Origin: CAZUAQ01 sp964618455
GTDB lineage: Bacteria; Planctomycetota; Phycisphaerae; UBA1845; PWPN01
Assembly: GCA_964618455.1 (NCBI GenBank)
Contig: CAZUAQ010000036.1
Span: 1-61,295 of the forward strand
Reading direction: 5' to 3'
Length of the DNA: 61,295 nucleotides
Below the pieces are notes generated by a model that saw only the letters and a list, made by a program, of their open reading frames with translations, was not told the DNA's origin and did no database searches. Every line of letters starts with the position of its first letter. Position 1 is the stretch's first letter. Positions 34,436 to 42,842 of this stretch are shown in pieces. A program made the position numbers and the translations under genes.

Positions 34436-34582
34436 GACGACAGAGATCGCTGGCGTGAAGCGGATCTTGTACTGCCTCCCGAGGCGACGGCCGGAAAGGC
34501 CTCGTTGCGTCTGCGCATCGAACGCGTTGAAGGTGACTTTTGCACATTTCTGTGGCAGGTGTGGTCATTCGGACGTCGCTGA
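34436..34582 (+). pseudogene. Possible C-terminal gene remnant
   Basis: A short frame reads DRDRWREADLVLPPEATAGK, then SLRLRIERVEGDFCTFLWQVWSFG, and stops at 34582. The RWREADLVLPPE-TAGK-SLRLRIE pattern looks like the C-terminal beta strands of a larger sugar-active or DUF2961-like protein. No start, ribosome site or upstream in-frame domain was found, so I read it as debris. The family guess is weak. Confidence 0.25.
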
Positions 34583-34653
34583 GGTCGACCTTCGAATCGC
34601 CATGCTGAACTCGCCCTCGACATCACTTTCCGCCAGTCTCCAGGGCAGGCAGT

Positions 34654-35688
34654 TCAGCGGGTGGAAGTGAACGACTGCGTGCGCTTCTCCGCCAGGGACG
34701 CCACGATCTTGCGCGTGCCCTTGAACGGCTGACGCGCGTGCATGACAACCGTGTTGTCCAGCAACGCCACATCCCCAGGTTGCCATGGCACGTTGAACGT
34801 GAGTTCTTCGGCGATCTCCACGGAGTGCATGACCGCGTCACGATCAAGTTCCGAGCCGTCCCCGTGGCGGATCGCCTTCGAAGGATCGTTGCGTTCGTCC
34901 TTCCAGCCGCAGTAGGCCGCGATCAACTGGTTGAAGAAGGTCTTGCGGCCGGGGGAAATCTCCCGAACGGCGGGAAGAATCGGCGTCGTCGCTTTCAGGC
35001 AGTCTTCGTCCGTCCACTCCCAGGAGTAGTTCAGTTCGCGCAAACGGTCTTCCGCCTCCTGGCGCGTCTCCGCACGCAGTGTGCTTTGCCAACTCCGCCC
35101 CATGCCGGACTTCGGATCGTCCACGCCGGGCATGACGTTCGTGTAGGTCAGGCCCTTCGTCTCGCAGGCGTCGATAAATGCCGGGCAACGCTGCTTCAAT
35201 CGTTCGTAGACAATGTCTGATCGGCAGAGCGGTGTCGCGCCTCCCTCCCCGGCGGCGATTTCACAGTAAAAGAGAATGCGGGCCGGGAACATGGGGGTCT
35301 GCGCCATCTCGTGATGAAAGTGGATACGCACTTCTGGCGGTGCTTCATTCGCGGAGAACACACGCTCCGTGCGATTCACGCGGACGGCATTCGACAGCGA
35401 CTCGCGGTAGGGGAAGTTCGCCACCCCCAGCGCCTGAATGAATGCATCGAACGCTTCGACCGATGCCATGGGGAAATTGCGAAACAGGATTGCCCCGTGC
35501 TTCGTCGAGAGCTCCAGCAGGTCGTCGCGGTAATGTTTCACCCAGGCGAGCGCATCGTCAACGCGGTCATCGAGGAAAGCGCCGCTGAGGACAAGCGGAA
35601 AGGTGCTGCCGCCATGGTTCTGCTGGTGGTCCACCGCCACGGCGACACTTTCGACGGTGTAGGTCATCGGTCCGGAGGGGCTGGTCAT
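34654..35688 (-). CDS. TauD/TfdA-family Fe(II)/2-oxoglutarate dioxygenase
   Basis: 344 aa; ATG preceded by AGGGAAG. The Fe-binding facial triad is visible as H125-x-E127 (in RIHFHHEMAQ) and His317 (VVMHARQPFKGTRK), with the downstream Arg that binds 2-oxoglutarate. HxE rather than HxD occurs in SyrP-like and related members. Such enzymes hydroxylate, halogenate or desaturate small molecules, or cleave sulfonates. It is the last of three co-directional genes (28 bp after the aldo/keto reductase), which suggests it works on the same substrate. The substrate is unknown. Confidence 0.85.
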   Translation of the reverse strand: MTSPSGPMTYTVESVAVAVDHQQNHGGSTFPLVLSGAFLDDRVDDALAWVKHYRDDLLELSTKHGAILFRNFPMASVEAFDAFIQALGVANFPYRESLSNAVRVNRTERVFSANEAPPEVRIHFHHEMAQTPMFPARILFYCEIAAGEGGATPLCRSDIVYERLKQRCPAFIDACETKGLTYTNVMPGVDDPKSGMGRSWQSTLRAETRQEAEDRLRELNYSWEWTDEDCLKATTPILPAVREISPGRKTFFNQLIAAYCGWKDERNDPSKAIRHGDGSELDRDAVMHSVEIAEELTFNVPWQPGDVALLDNTVVMHARQPFKGTRKIVASLAEKRTQSFTSTR

Positions 35689-35715
35689 GGTAAGCTTCCC
35701 TAATGACTTGAAGGA

Positions 35716-36699
35716 TCATTCGTAGATGGGACAGAAGGTATGGAATGCCGCTTCGCAGAAGACGCCGGGATCGTTGAATCGACGATGCCGGTCCAGCCCG
35801 CTGATCGCGGCCATCTCCTCAGCGCTCAACTCGAATGCAAACAGGTCGATGTTTTCACGCAGTCGCTGAGGACGGGTCGTCTTGGGAATGATGGCAGTTC
35901 CGCGCTGCAGTCCCCAACGGAGCACGATCTGGGCGGGGGTCTTGCCGTGCCGCGCAGCCGTCTCCTTCACCACGGGCTGCTCGAGGACGGACTCCGCCGC
36001 TTCCGCCATGTTCAACGCGAAGTAGGACTGTGCACCCAGCGGCGAGAACGCGGTGACGGTGATTTTCGACTCATCGCAGAAGCGAAGCAGCTTCTCCTGC
36101 GTCAGCATCGGATGCAACTCGACCTGTAGCACGGCGGGGGGGATGTCCGCCACGGCGAGCAGGTCGCGCAACAGCGCGCAATTGAAATTACACACGCCGA
36201 GTTGCCGTACGAGACCCTGCCGGCGGAGTTCTTCCATGGCCTGCCATGTCTCGTGGATCGGCACAGGATCGAGTTCCATCTTCGGGGATGCCGCCTCCGG
36301 ATCGTAGAACCACTCGGGCGGGTAACGAGTCTCGAAGGGCACGTAGCGCAGCGAGATCGGAAAGTGAATCATGTAGAGATCAAGATAATCGAGCTTCAAA
36401 TCCTGAAGCGACCGTTCGAGGGCCGGCCGGACATGCTCCGGCCGATGGTACGTGTTCCAGAGTTTCGACGTGACCCAGAGATCATCGCGCGCGACCTGCC
36501 CCGACGCCACGACGCGCTGCAGCCCTTCGCCGACCTCTTCCTCGTTGCCGTAGTCGCAGGCACAATCGAAGTGCCGGTAGCCGGCCTCGACCGCCTGCGT
36601 CACCATGTCCGCCGCTTCCGACCGATCGATCTTCCAGAAGCCCAGGCCGACCGCCGGCAGCTCCGTCCCATCCGCCAGTACGATGGATCGCTCACTCAT
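35716..36699 (-). CDS. Aldo/keto reductase, xylose/aldose reductase type
   Basis: 327 aa. The start is the ATG at 36699, which overlaps the upstream stop (TGATG) and has GAGGTG before it; a GTG six bases upstream is possible. The catalytic tetrad is D45, Y50, K79 and H112. The NADP site is shown by IPKTTRPQRLREN. The loop IHFPISLRYVPFETRYPP after the catalytic His resembles xylose and aldose-6-phosphate reductases. It should reduce an aldehyde or sugar in the cytoplasm with NAD(P)H. It is coupled to the Gfo/Idh/MocA dehydrogenase, which fits a sugar or polyol pathway. Confidence 0.88.
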   Translation of the reverse strand: MSERSIVLADGTELPAVGLGFWKIDRSEAADMVTQAVEAGYRHFDCACDYGNEEEVGEGLQRVVASGQVARDDLWVTSKLWNTYHRPEHVRPALERSLQDLKLDYLDLYMIHFPISLRYVPFETRYPPEWFYDPEAASPKMELDPVPIHETWQAMEELRRQGLVRQLGVCNFNCALLRDLLAVADIPPAVLQVELHPMLTQEKLLRFCDESKITVTAFSPLGAQSYFALNMAEAAESVLEQPVVKETAARHGKTPAQIVLRWGLQRGTAIIPKTTRPQRLRENIDLFAFELSAEEMAAISGLDRHRRFNDPGVFCEAAFHTFCPIYE

Positions 36700-37745
36700 C
36701 AGCACACCTCACTCAACTTCACAGGCTGCCCGAGACCCACGGATCGCGCCGCCGCATGACACATCGCCACGGACCATCGACCATCCTCGCCCGTGGCCGC
36801 CAGCGGTTCCCCGTGGCGAACCGCCCGCACCAGCATCTCCATCTGGTCCTCCAATTCGAACACTTCGCCCGTGATCTTGTCGATACGGATCTCCTCCACA
36901 TTTTCCCCGTCGAACGCCTTCAGGAAGAACGTGGGATGCAACGTACGATCCATGGCACCGCTCCAGCCGGCCCACAAGGCCCCTTGCGTCCCCGTGATCT
37001 TCACCATCTGGTGATGCTCGAATGCACTCAACGTCTGCGTGACAACCGCATAGCCACCACCTGAGAAGTTGACGATCGCGCTGAAGTTGTCCTGAAGCTC
37101 CGGATGATCCGGCTGGCGCGAATTGGCAGTGGCGAAGACCGAGGTCGGCTCGCCCGTTCCACCGAGATACCATCGCGCCAGGTCGAAGAAGTGAATCGGC
37201 TCCTCCAGGATCCAGTTCCCGACGCGCTCGATATCGAACCGCCATCCTTCAGCACCGGGCCGATACGGCCGACGCGAAAGCTCCACCAGCACGTACTGCG
37301 GGACGCCGATGAAGCCGTCGTCGATCATCGTCTTCACCTTGCACCACAGCGACGAGAGCCGCAGCTCGTGCCCGACCGCCAGCAGAGTTTCATGGGCCCT
37401 GGCGGTTCGGATCAGTTCGTCACAATGTGCGAGCGTCAGGCACATCGGTTTTTCCATCAGCAGGTGTTTGCCCGATGTCAACGCTGCCAGTCCGACCTCG
37501 TGATGCAGGTGGCTGGGCAGCACAACGTCGATCACGTCGATGTCATCGCGCTGCACTAACTCACGGTAATCGGCATGCACCGAGGCATCCGGATAGGTGT
37601 CCTTCGCCTTGGCGCGGGTGGCTTCCGACTTGGCGGCGATGGCGACCAGCGCCGCGCCTTGCGTCTTGGAGATCGAGGCGGCGTGCAACTGGCCCCACGC
37701 ACCGAAACCGATCAAGCCGAATCGTACCTTCTCATCTGCCATCAT
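36699..37745 (-). CDS. Gfo/Idh/MocA family oxidoreductase
   Basis: 348 aa from the MM start at 37745 (GAAAGAG upstream); the frame extends to 37847 without a better site. The Rossmann motif is GLIGFGAWGQLH, and the conserved EKP motif is at residues 98-100 (HLLMEKPMCL). The C-terminal half is the usual open beta-sheet substrate domain with a RVGNWILEEPIHFFDLARWY segment carrying the expected His/Asp. These enzymes oxidise or reduce sugars, inositols and related compounds with NAD(P). It is first in the three-gene minus-strand unit and divergent from an MFS transporter. Confidence 0.88.
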   Translation of the reverse strand: MMADEKVRFGLIGFGAWGQLHAASISKTQGAALVAIAAKSEATRAKAKDTYPDASVHADYRELVQRDDIDVIDVVLPSHLHHEVGLAALTSGKHLLMEKPMCLTLAHCDELIRTARAHETLLAVGHELRLSSLWCKVKTMIDDGFIGVPQYVLVELSRRPYRPGAEGWRFDIERVGNWILEEPIHFFDLARWYLGGTGEPTSVFATANSRQPDHPELQDNFSAIVNFSGGGYAVVTQTLSAFEHHQMVKITGTQGALWAGWSGAMDRTLHPTFFLKAFDGENVEEIRIDKITGEVFELEDQMEMLVRAVRHGEPLAATGEDGRWSVAMCHAAARSVGLGQPVKLSEVC

Positions 37746-37923
37746 GACTCTTTCGCATTGAAGGCCCAGGGGTCGCGGGAAGGTCGGGAAACGGACTTGC
37801 AGACAAGGGCGCCTTCGCGACACCTTGATTGCGGATCCGCCATCCACCCGCTACCATTGTGGCTCACCGCTTCGGGCCGTGCAAGAAACGCCTCTACACA
37901 TCAAGCAGTCGGGCGAGAAGTCC

Positions 37924-39204
37924 ATGCAACAGAAGGAACCGTGGTATCGCGGGATCGAGAGATACCAGTGGATCGCGCTGGCCATTGCCGCCGCGGGCTG
38001 GATCTTCGACGTCTACGAAGGGCAGATCTTCAACATCACCCGCAACGAGATGCTGTCCGACATTCTCGGGACGGAACCGGACGCCGCCGGGGTCAAGCAG
38101 TACGGTGACATGTTCCTCGGCATCTTTCTGCTCGGCGGCACGTTCGGTGGATTGGCCGCCGGTTCCCTGGCGGATCGCTACGGCCGGCGCCCGATCATGA
38201 TCGTCACCATCCTGATGTACTCGGTATTCTCAGGGTTGACCTACTTCGCCACCGAACTCTGGCACGTGGCGGCGCTGCGCTTTCTCGTGGCGATCGGCGT
38301 GGGCGGCGAATGGGCGGTCGCGGCAAGCCTGGTGGCCGAGGTCTTTCCATCCCGCGCGCGGGCCTATGCGTCGGGCATCTTCCATGCCTCGAGTCTCCTC
38401 GGCACGTGGTCGGCGGCGCTGGCGGGCATGGCCGTCGGCGCGCAGTGGCGCTATGCCTACCTGATCGGCATTCTGCCCGCCTTGCTCATTCTGTGGATCC
38501 GCGCCAGCCTGAAAGAGCCGGAGAAATGGCAGAAGCAGAAAACCGGCGCGTCCGGGGATCGGCGGGGCAGTTTCAGAGATCTCTTCTCCCATCCCACGTG
38601 GAGACGGCATGCCTTGATCGGCATGGGGCTGGCCGCCGTCGGTCTCGGCACGTTCTGGGCCGTGACTGTCGCCGGCCAGGATCTCGCCCGCGAACTGCTG
38701 ATACGCACGGACCCGACGCTCGATGAACAAGTGGTGGCGAACCGTGCCAAGTTCGCTTACGGCGTCGTGCAGGTCACCGGCAGCGGCATCGGCCTGCTGG
38801 CGTTCGGCCCGCTCTGCGAGCGCTTCGGTCGGCGACGCGCTTTCATGGGCATGCAGATTCTGGCGTTTCTCTTTGTACCGGTCGCCTGTTTCGTGCCACA
38901 GTCCTACGGCCAGTTGCTCGCGTTGCTCCCCGTGTTCGGCTTCGTGACCCTGGCCATGCACGCCGGCTACGCGATCTACTTTCCCGAACTGTTTCCGACA
39001 CACCTGCGTGCCACCGGGACGAGCTTCTGCTTCAACGGAGGGCGCGTGGTGGCGGTGCCGGTTCTGTTTTTCTCCGGATGGCTCAAGGCGCGCGAAGGCA
39101 TGGACCTCGGCATCGCCATCACGGGATTGAGTGTGCTCTTTCTCCTGGGCATCGTGCTGGCCTACAGCCTGCCCGAGACCCGGGGACAGGAACTGCCCGA
39201 GTGA
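37924..39204 (+). CDS. MFS transporter (sugar/metabolite-H+ symporter type)
   Basis: 426 aa from the ATG at 37924 (GAGAAG upstream); the earlier in-frame start at 37825 adds a polar, poorly coding tail. About 12 transmembrane segments. The motif after helix 2 is GSLADRYGRRPIM, with a symmetric CERFGRRRAFMG in the second half. WALRF-type and PELFPTHLRATG segments are typical of the sugar porter/MHS group. It is divergent from the dehydrogenase-reductase-dioxygenase unit across a 178-bp gap that probably holds both promoters. It probably imports the substrate of that pathway. Confidence 0.85.
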   Translation: MQQKEPWYRGIERYQWIALAIAAAGWIFDVYEGQIFNITRNEMLSDILGTEPDAAGVKQYGDMFLGIFLLGGTFGGLAAGSLADRYGRRPIMIVTILMYSVFSGLTYFATELWHVAALRFLVAIGVGGEWAVAASLVAEVFPSRARAYASGIFHASSLLGTWSAALAGMAVGAQWRYAYLIGILPALLILWIRASLKEPEKWQKQKTGASGDRRGSFRDLFSHPTWRRHALIGMGLAAVGLGTFWAVTVAGQDLARELLIRTDPTLDEQVVANRAKFAYGVVQVTGSGIGLLAFGPLCERFGRRRAFMGMQILAFLFVPVACFVPQSYGQLLALLPVFGFVTLAMHAGYAIYFPELFPTHLRATGTSFCFNGGRVVAVPVLFFSGWLKAREGMDLGIAITGLSVLFLLGIVLAYSLPETRGQELPE

Positions 39205-39357
39205 ATGAGCATTCCGGTGGGGGAAGAAATCTCAGCTTTTTTCAGGGAGTCAGGGCCTGAAGCGATCTCTTGTACCCAGCCTTCAGAATGGGTCGTTAAC
39301 TCGCGCTAATGCCCGTCGATGCGTCTCCGAGTCATTAAAGTAAATGGTGAATAGATG

Positions 39358-39373
39358 GATTCAAGCTTGAATC
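39358..39373. promoter_or_regulatory. 16-bp perfect palindrome, operator candidate
   Basis: GATTCAAGCTTGAATC is a perfect palindrome 26 bp upstream of the candidate -35 box of the following PEP-CTERM gene. Its length and position suit a dimeric regulator. The remaining 39205-39532 gap holds the promoter below and no gene. Confidence 0.45.
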
Positions 39374-39399
39374 TGCCGGTATCCGAGGCCGGAATCCTG

Positions 39400-39429
39400 T
39401 TGATTCGGGGCGGCCCGGCGAAGTAGGAT
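39400..39429 (+). promoter_or_regulatory. Candidate promoter of the PEP-CTERM gene
   Basis: TTGATT (39400-39405) and TAGGAT (39424-39429) are 18 bp apart, leaving a leader of ~95 nt before the GTG at 39533. Confidence 0.4.
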
Positions 39430-39532
39430 AGGCCCATACGTGATCGAGCGGATCTTCACGTCTCAGTCAAACACGACCGTCGATGCCCCGCTCGATTTTG
39501 AGGAAGATGCAATTCTGAGGAGGGAAATCACC

Positions 39533-40267
39533 GTGAAACAACTGTCAATGACCGTCACCGTTCTGGCCCTGCTGGCCGCGCCCGCCATGGCCGCTTTTCC
39601 GTTCTTCGACGATTTCGAGGGCGGCGACATGAGCAACTGGACGCAGACGCCCGGCTCGCTCGCGGCGCTGTCGATCAACGGCCCGGACACGTTCAAGAAC
39701 ATCGTGCCCGGCGGCGGTGAGTATTCCGCCCGCCAGTCGGCCCTTGTGGTCTCGGGCGCGGGGGTTCAGTCGTACCACAACTTCGGCCCGCAGTCCGGCG
39801 CCGTCTTTGCCGAGGCCTACATGTTCGAGGATCTGACGACCTTTGGTGATCCCGTGCAGGGTGGCATCACGCTGACCGCGCAGAACGGTGGGGGCGAGCC
39901 CGACTTCGCCGAGTTTCTGCGCATCGGCGTCCTCCAGTTCGCCGGCACCAACCAGTTCTATTCGTTCCGTACCAACACCGGCGGGTTCGTCACCACGAAC
40001 GTGGCCCGCAAGAGCGGCTGGACCAAGTTCAACATCGAAGCCGACGCCCTCGGTGACGGTGGTCAGGTCCGCTTCTACATCGACGACGCCCTGGTCGGCA
40101 CGAGCGTCCGCTCCGGCGCGGACCTGTCGGTCATCACCCTCGGCCAGAACTTCAGCAACCTCGAGAACTTCTGGTATGACGGCGTCAGTGTGACGCCCGA
40201 GCCGGCGAGCCTCATGCTCCTCGGCCTCGGCGGATTGGCTCTCCTCCACCGTCGTCGTCACGCATAG
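39533..40267 (+). CDS. PEP-CTERM sorted exported protein
   Basis: 244 aa. The GTG at 39533 is preceded by GAGGAGGGA at ideal spacing and begins a clear signal peptide (MKQLSMTVTVLALLAAPAMA). Upstream in-frame ATG at 39440 lacks support. The mature part begins FPFFDDFEGGDMSNW and has a concanavalin-like beta-sandwich pattern (FEGGD-W, VRFYIDDALVG). The C-terminus is a PEP-CTERM tag: TPEPASLMLLGLGGLALL followed by HRRRHA. Exosortase-type processing is expected; no exosortase is in the window. A strong terminator follows at 40307. Confidence 0.85.
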   Translation: MKQLSMTVTVLALLAAPAMAAFPFFDDFEGGDMSNWTQTPGSLAALSINGPDTFKNIVPGGGEYSARQSALVVSGAGVQSYHNFGPQSGAVFAEAYMFEDLTTFGDPVQGGITLTAQNGGGEPDFAEFLRIGVLQFAGTNQFYSFRTNTGGFVTTNVARKSGWTKFNIEADALGDGGQVRFYIDDALVGTSVRSGADLSVITLGQNFSNLENFWYDGVSVTPEPASLMLLGLGGLALLHRRRHA

Positions 40268-40306
40268 ACGACGGATCACTTGCTTCGGCAAGATGCGAGA
40301 AGTGAT

Positions 40307-40343
40307 GCGGGCGGTTCTTCCGAGGGCCGCCCGCAATCTTTTT
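40307..40343 (+). terminator. Rho-independent terminator after the PEP-CTERM gene
   Basis: GCGGGCGG (40307-40314) pairs with CCGCCCGC (40327-40334) around a 12-nt loop, followed by AATCTTTTT. It lies 40 bp past the stop and argues that the next gene starts after 40343. Confidence 0.8.
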
Positions 40344-40409
40344 ACGCCGGTCCTGAGGCCGGTTTCGACCTCCATGGGGATCATGGCACGCACCAGGGAG
40401 CACGCCGGC

Positions 40410-40886
40410 ATGAACGCCGATGAACTTCGCGAACACGTTCTGTGGCTGCTGCGTGGCGGACATGCCCACGTGGGTTTCGAGGAGGCGATCGCCGGTCTGC
40501 CGGTCGAGTTGCGGGAGAAACAGCCACCCGGCATCCCGCACACGCCGTGGCGCCTGCTGGAGCACATGCGCATCGCCCAGTGGGACATCCTGGAATTCTC
40601 CCGCCGCGACGACCACGTCTCCCCCGACTTTCCCGACGGCTACTGGCCCGAGAACGACGCCCCTCCCGACGCACACGCCTGGGATGCCGCCATCGACGCC
40701 TTCCGGCAGGATGCCGACGCGCTGCAGGCCCTCGTTGCCGATCCGAACCGGGATCTCCTCGCCCCGTTTCCGTGGGGCGACGGACAGACCCTCCTGCGCG
40801 AGGCCCTGCTGGTGGCGGACCACAATGCCTACCACCTCGGCCAGCTCGTCGCCGTCCGCCGCGCCTTGGGCGACTGGCCGGAGTAG
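40410..40886 (+). CDS. DinB-superfamily protein
   Basis: 158 aa from the ATG at 40410, which has AGGGAG upstream and lies after the terminator; earlier in-frame starts (40293, 40374, 40383) are possible, but the first overlaps the terminator. A four-helix DinB/YfiT-like fold is suggested by LLEHMRIAQWDILEFSR and by the C-terminal ADHNAYHLGQLVAVRRALGDW, whose His residues are the usual metal ligands. DinB-like proteins include thiol-dependent transferases (bacillithiol or mycothiol), but many have no known activity. Confidence 0.8.
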   Translation: MNADELREHVLWLLRGGHAHVGFEEAIAGLPVELREKQPPGIPHTPWRLLEHMRIAQWDILEFSRRDDHVSPDFPDGYWPENDAPPDAHAWDAAIDAFRQDADALQALVADPNRDLLAPFPWGDGQTLLREALLVADHNAYHLGQLVAVRRALGDWPE

Positions 40887-40904
40887 TTCGATGCCGAATG
40901 CATC

Positions 40905-41576
40905 TCAATGCAGAATGATATTTACGAGTACGACGTAGGCATTGCTGAACGGCTCCGGCCGAAAGAAGCTGACCGGCTTGTCCGGTGAACCGACGAAGGG
41001 GCGCAGCATCCAACCCATCTGAATGCCGACGAATCCGTAGAGAATCAGCCACGCGCCGAGCATGCCGGCGTGAGCTTTCCGCCGGCGAATAAGCGGAAGA
41101 TAGTAACGCCACATGACAAGCTGTCCCGCCAGCGCCGCCACCGTAAACATGAGCAGGTTCAACAGAATGGCGTTGTTGTGCACGGAAATGGAGAAGTACC
41201 AGAACCGTGTGTGCGGCGCGAGCGCGGCCAACGCAATACTCATGACCGCCTGTCCTGCCAGGATGGCCTGAACACTCGCGCGGAAATCCTCGCGCAGCCC
41301 CAGCAACGTATTCAACACGAAGAAGCCCGGTATGCAGATCAGCGTGGTGGTGAACAGCAGCAGCGGCACCTTGACCGCCGAGTACAGGATCATCAGGATC
41401 CGCTCCGGCGTATCGAGGTGCGCACTGCCCATGACCGCGCCGTAGAGCGGGGAAAACGCCAGCACGATCAGCGGCAGCAGCCACCAGGGACGTTGCGTTT
41501 CCTGGCCGGGGGCGAAGACGCCCTGGCTGCGGAGCAGATGATCGGCGTGCGTCAGCATGATGCCGGGATGAGCCAT
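40905..41576 (-). CDS. Multi-pass membrane protein, LRPF signature (second of a pair)
   Basis: 223 aa from the ATG at 41576 (GGAG upstream), 17 bp after the previous gene on this strand. About six transmembrane segments resemble a Yip1/DUF1282-like layout. Near the C-terminus is IQMGWMLRPFVGSPDKPVSF, which also occurs in the neighbour as AQMGWILRPFIGHPNLEFTW. The two proteins are clearly paralogous in their last ~60 residues. I do not know a function; similar planctomycete membrane proteins exist but are uncharacterised. A longer minus-strand frame to 42341 is an out-of-phase extension and not real. Confidence 0.75.
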   Translation of the reverse strand: MAHPGIMLTHADHLLRSQGVFAPGQETQRPWWLLPLIVLAFSPLYGAVMGSAHLDTPERILMILYSAVKVPLLLFTTTLICIPGFFVLNTLLGLREDFRASVQAILAGQAVMSIALAALAPHTRFWYFSISVHNNAILLNLLMFTVAALAGQLVMWRYYLPLIRRRKAHAGMLGAWLILYGFVGIQMGWMLRPFVGSPDKPVSFFRPEPFSNAYVVLVNIILH

Positions 41577-41593
41577 GTCCGAGCTCCAAACGA

Positions 41594-42490
41594 TCAGCCG
41601 CCGAACAGCTTCTGCAATGCGTCGAACACCGCTTGAAAGAAGTTCCCCTCCTGCTCGCGGAACCAGGTGAATTCCAGATTCGGATGCCCGATGAACGGCC
41701 GAAGAATCCAGCCCATCTGCGCGCCGACGAGGCCGTAGATCACGACCCAGACCCGAAAGATGTTCTGCGACTGGCCGAGGGCACTTTCGGGCAGCCCGCT
41801 TGGCAGGGCCTCCATCGGGCCTTGCTCGGCGCGGCGTTCCGGGGTCGGGGGCGTGGCAGTGCCGGGGACGATCGGGGGTTGAGCTTCGGCGCCCTGTCCC
41901 GCAGGGATGTCCAGCGGTGGAGGCGCCCCCTCCGCCGGCGGCGCCGTATCCGCGGGGCGAGCGGGCGGTGGAGTCGGTACCCGCGACGATACGAACGCGA
42001 GACGGCGCAACGTCTGCAACAGAAACCCGAGGCCGACGGTTCCAGCAATCGCCAGGAGCACGACGTTCAGCAGCATCATGAAGTGATAGCTGTCGGTGCT
42101 GAGCGTGAAGAAGCCCAGGATCGGCCCGAAGGACGCTGCCACCGCCAGGTTCACCACGATGACCCCGACGAGAAGCCGTAACGTCGCGACAAAACTCAGC
42201 CGGCACCCCACCAGCGCGTTGAACACGTACAGCGACGGAAATGTCACCAGGAACGTCAGCAGAAACAGCGCCGGCATCTTGACCGTGGACGCCAGCAGTT
42301 GCTGAAACTCCGGCTCTTCGCGGCCGAAGAGTGCGAACCACCCCATGAAGAAACCATAAATCGCCCCGAGAAGAATCAGCAGGATCACGAACCCCCGGAG
42401 CGAAAGATCGACATTGCCATCATCCATGCGGTCCGGATGCGTAATCCGTCCGCGTAACAAATCGTCCAACTGCTTGAACCAGCCGATCAT
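41594..42490 (-). CDS. Multi-pass membrane protein with Pro-rich loop and LRPF signature (first of a pair)
   Basis: 298 aa from the ATG at 42490 (MIGWFKQLDDLLRG; GGAG upstream). Transmembrane segments lie at ~25-45, 65-85, 98-120, 125-150 and 255-275. Between the fourth and last is a ~75-aa Pro/Ala-rich cytoplasmic or periplasmic loop (residues ~165-235). The C-terminus carries AQMGWILRPFIGHPNLEFTW. Together with the next gene it forms a two-gene operon of paralogues, perhaps a hetero-oligomeric membrane complex. The function is unknown. Confidence 0.75.
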   Translation of the reverse strand: MIGWFKQLDDLLRGRITHPDRMDDGNVDLSLRGFVILLILLGAIYGFFMGWFALFGREEPEFQQLLASTVKMPALFLLTFLVTFPSLYVFNALVGCRLSFVATLRLLVGVIVVNLAVAASFGPILGFFTLSTDSYHFMMLLNVVLLAIAGTVGLGFLLQTLRRLAFVSSRVPTPPPARPADTAPPAEGAPPPLDIPAGQGAEAQPPIVPGTATPPTPERRAEQGPMEALPSGLPESALGQSQNIFRVWVVIYGLVGAQMGWILRPFIGHPNLEFTWFREQEGNFFQAVFDALQKLFGG

Positions 42491-42631
42491 GGTCGTTCTC
42501 CGATTGGTAGTTCCCACACACGACGTGCAGACGTTTCCCCGGCGAGGTGCAAGGCACCCGCCATCGCTTCAAGGCAATCCGGCGAGGCCGGAGCCGCTTA
42601 TGCAGACAAAAGTACCGGTTGCGTTCCGAGC

Positions 42632-42637
42632 ATTATA
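42632..42637 (-). promoter_or_regulatory. Candidate -10 element for the paired membrane-protein operon
   Basis: A perfect TATAAT on the minus strand lies ~140 bp before the ATG at 42490. No good -35 box is visible at normal spacing. The rest of the 42491-42842 gap shows nothing I can support. Confidence 0.35.
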
Positions 42638-42842
42638 CGCCGGAGCCTGGAGAGGGTTCTACGACGAATTCGAAATCCAGGCCCTGCCGGAGAAAACACG
42701 AGGAAGGTTGCCGCCCCGGCGTCGATCTCCATCAACATGGCGTCGGTGCACCGCAAAACCCACGTAACCGGAGTCGTTACCCCGACCATGAGGAAGGGGA
42801 TCGTCGACTCAAGCGAAATACATCCGGCGGACACGGCAGGTT

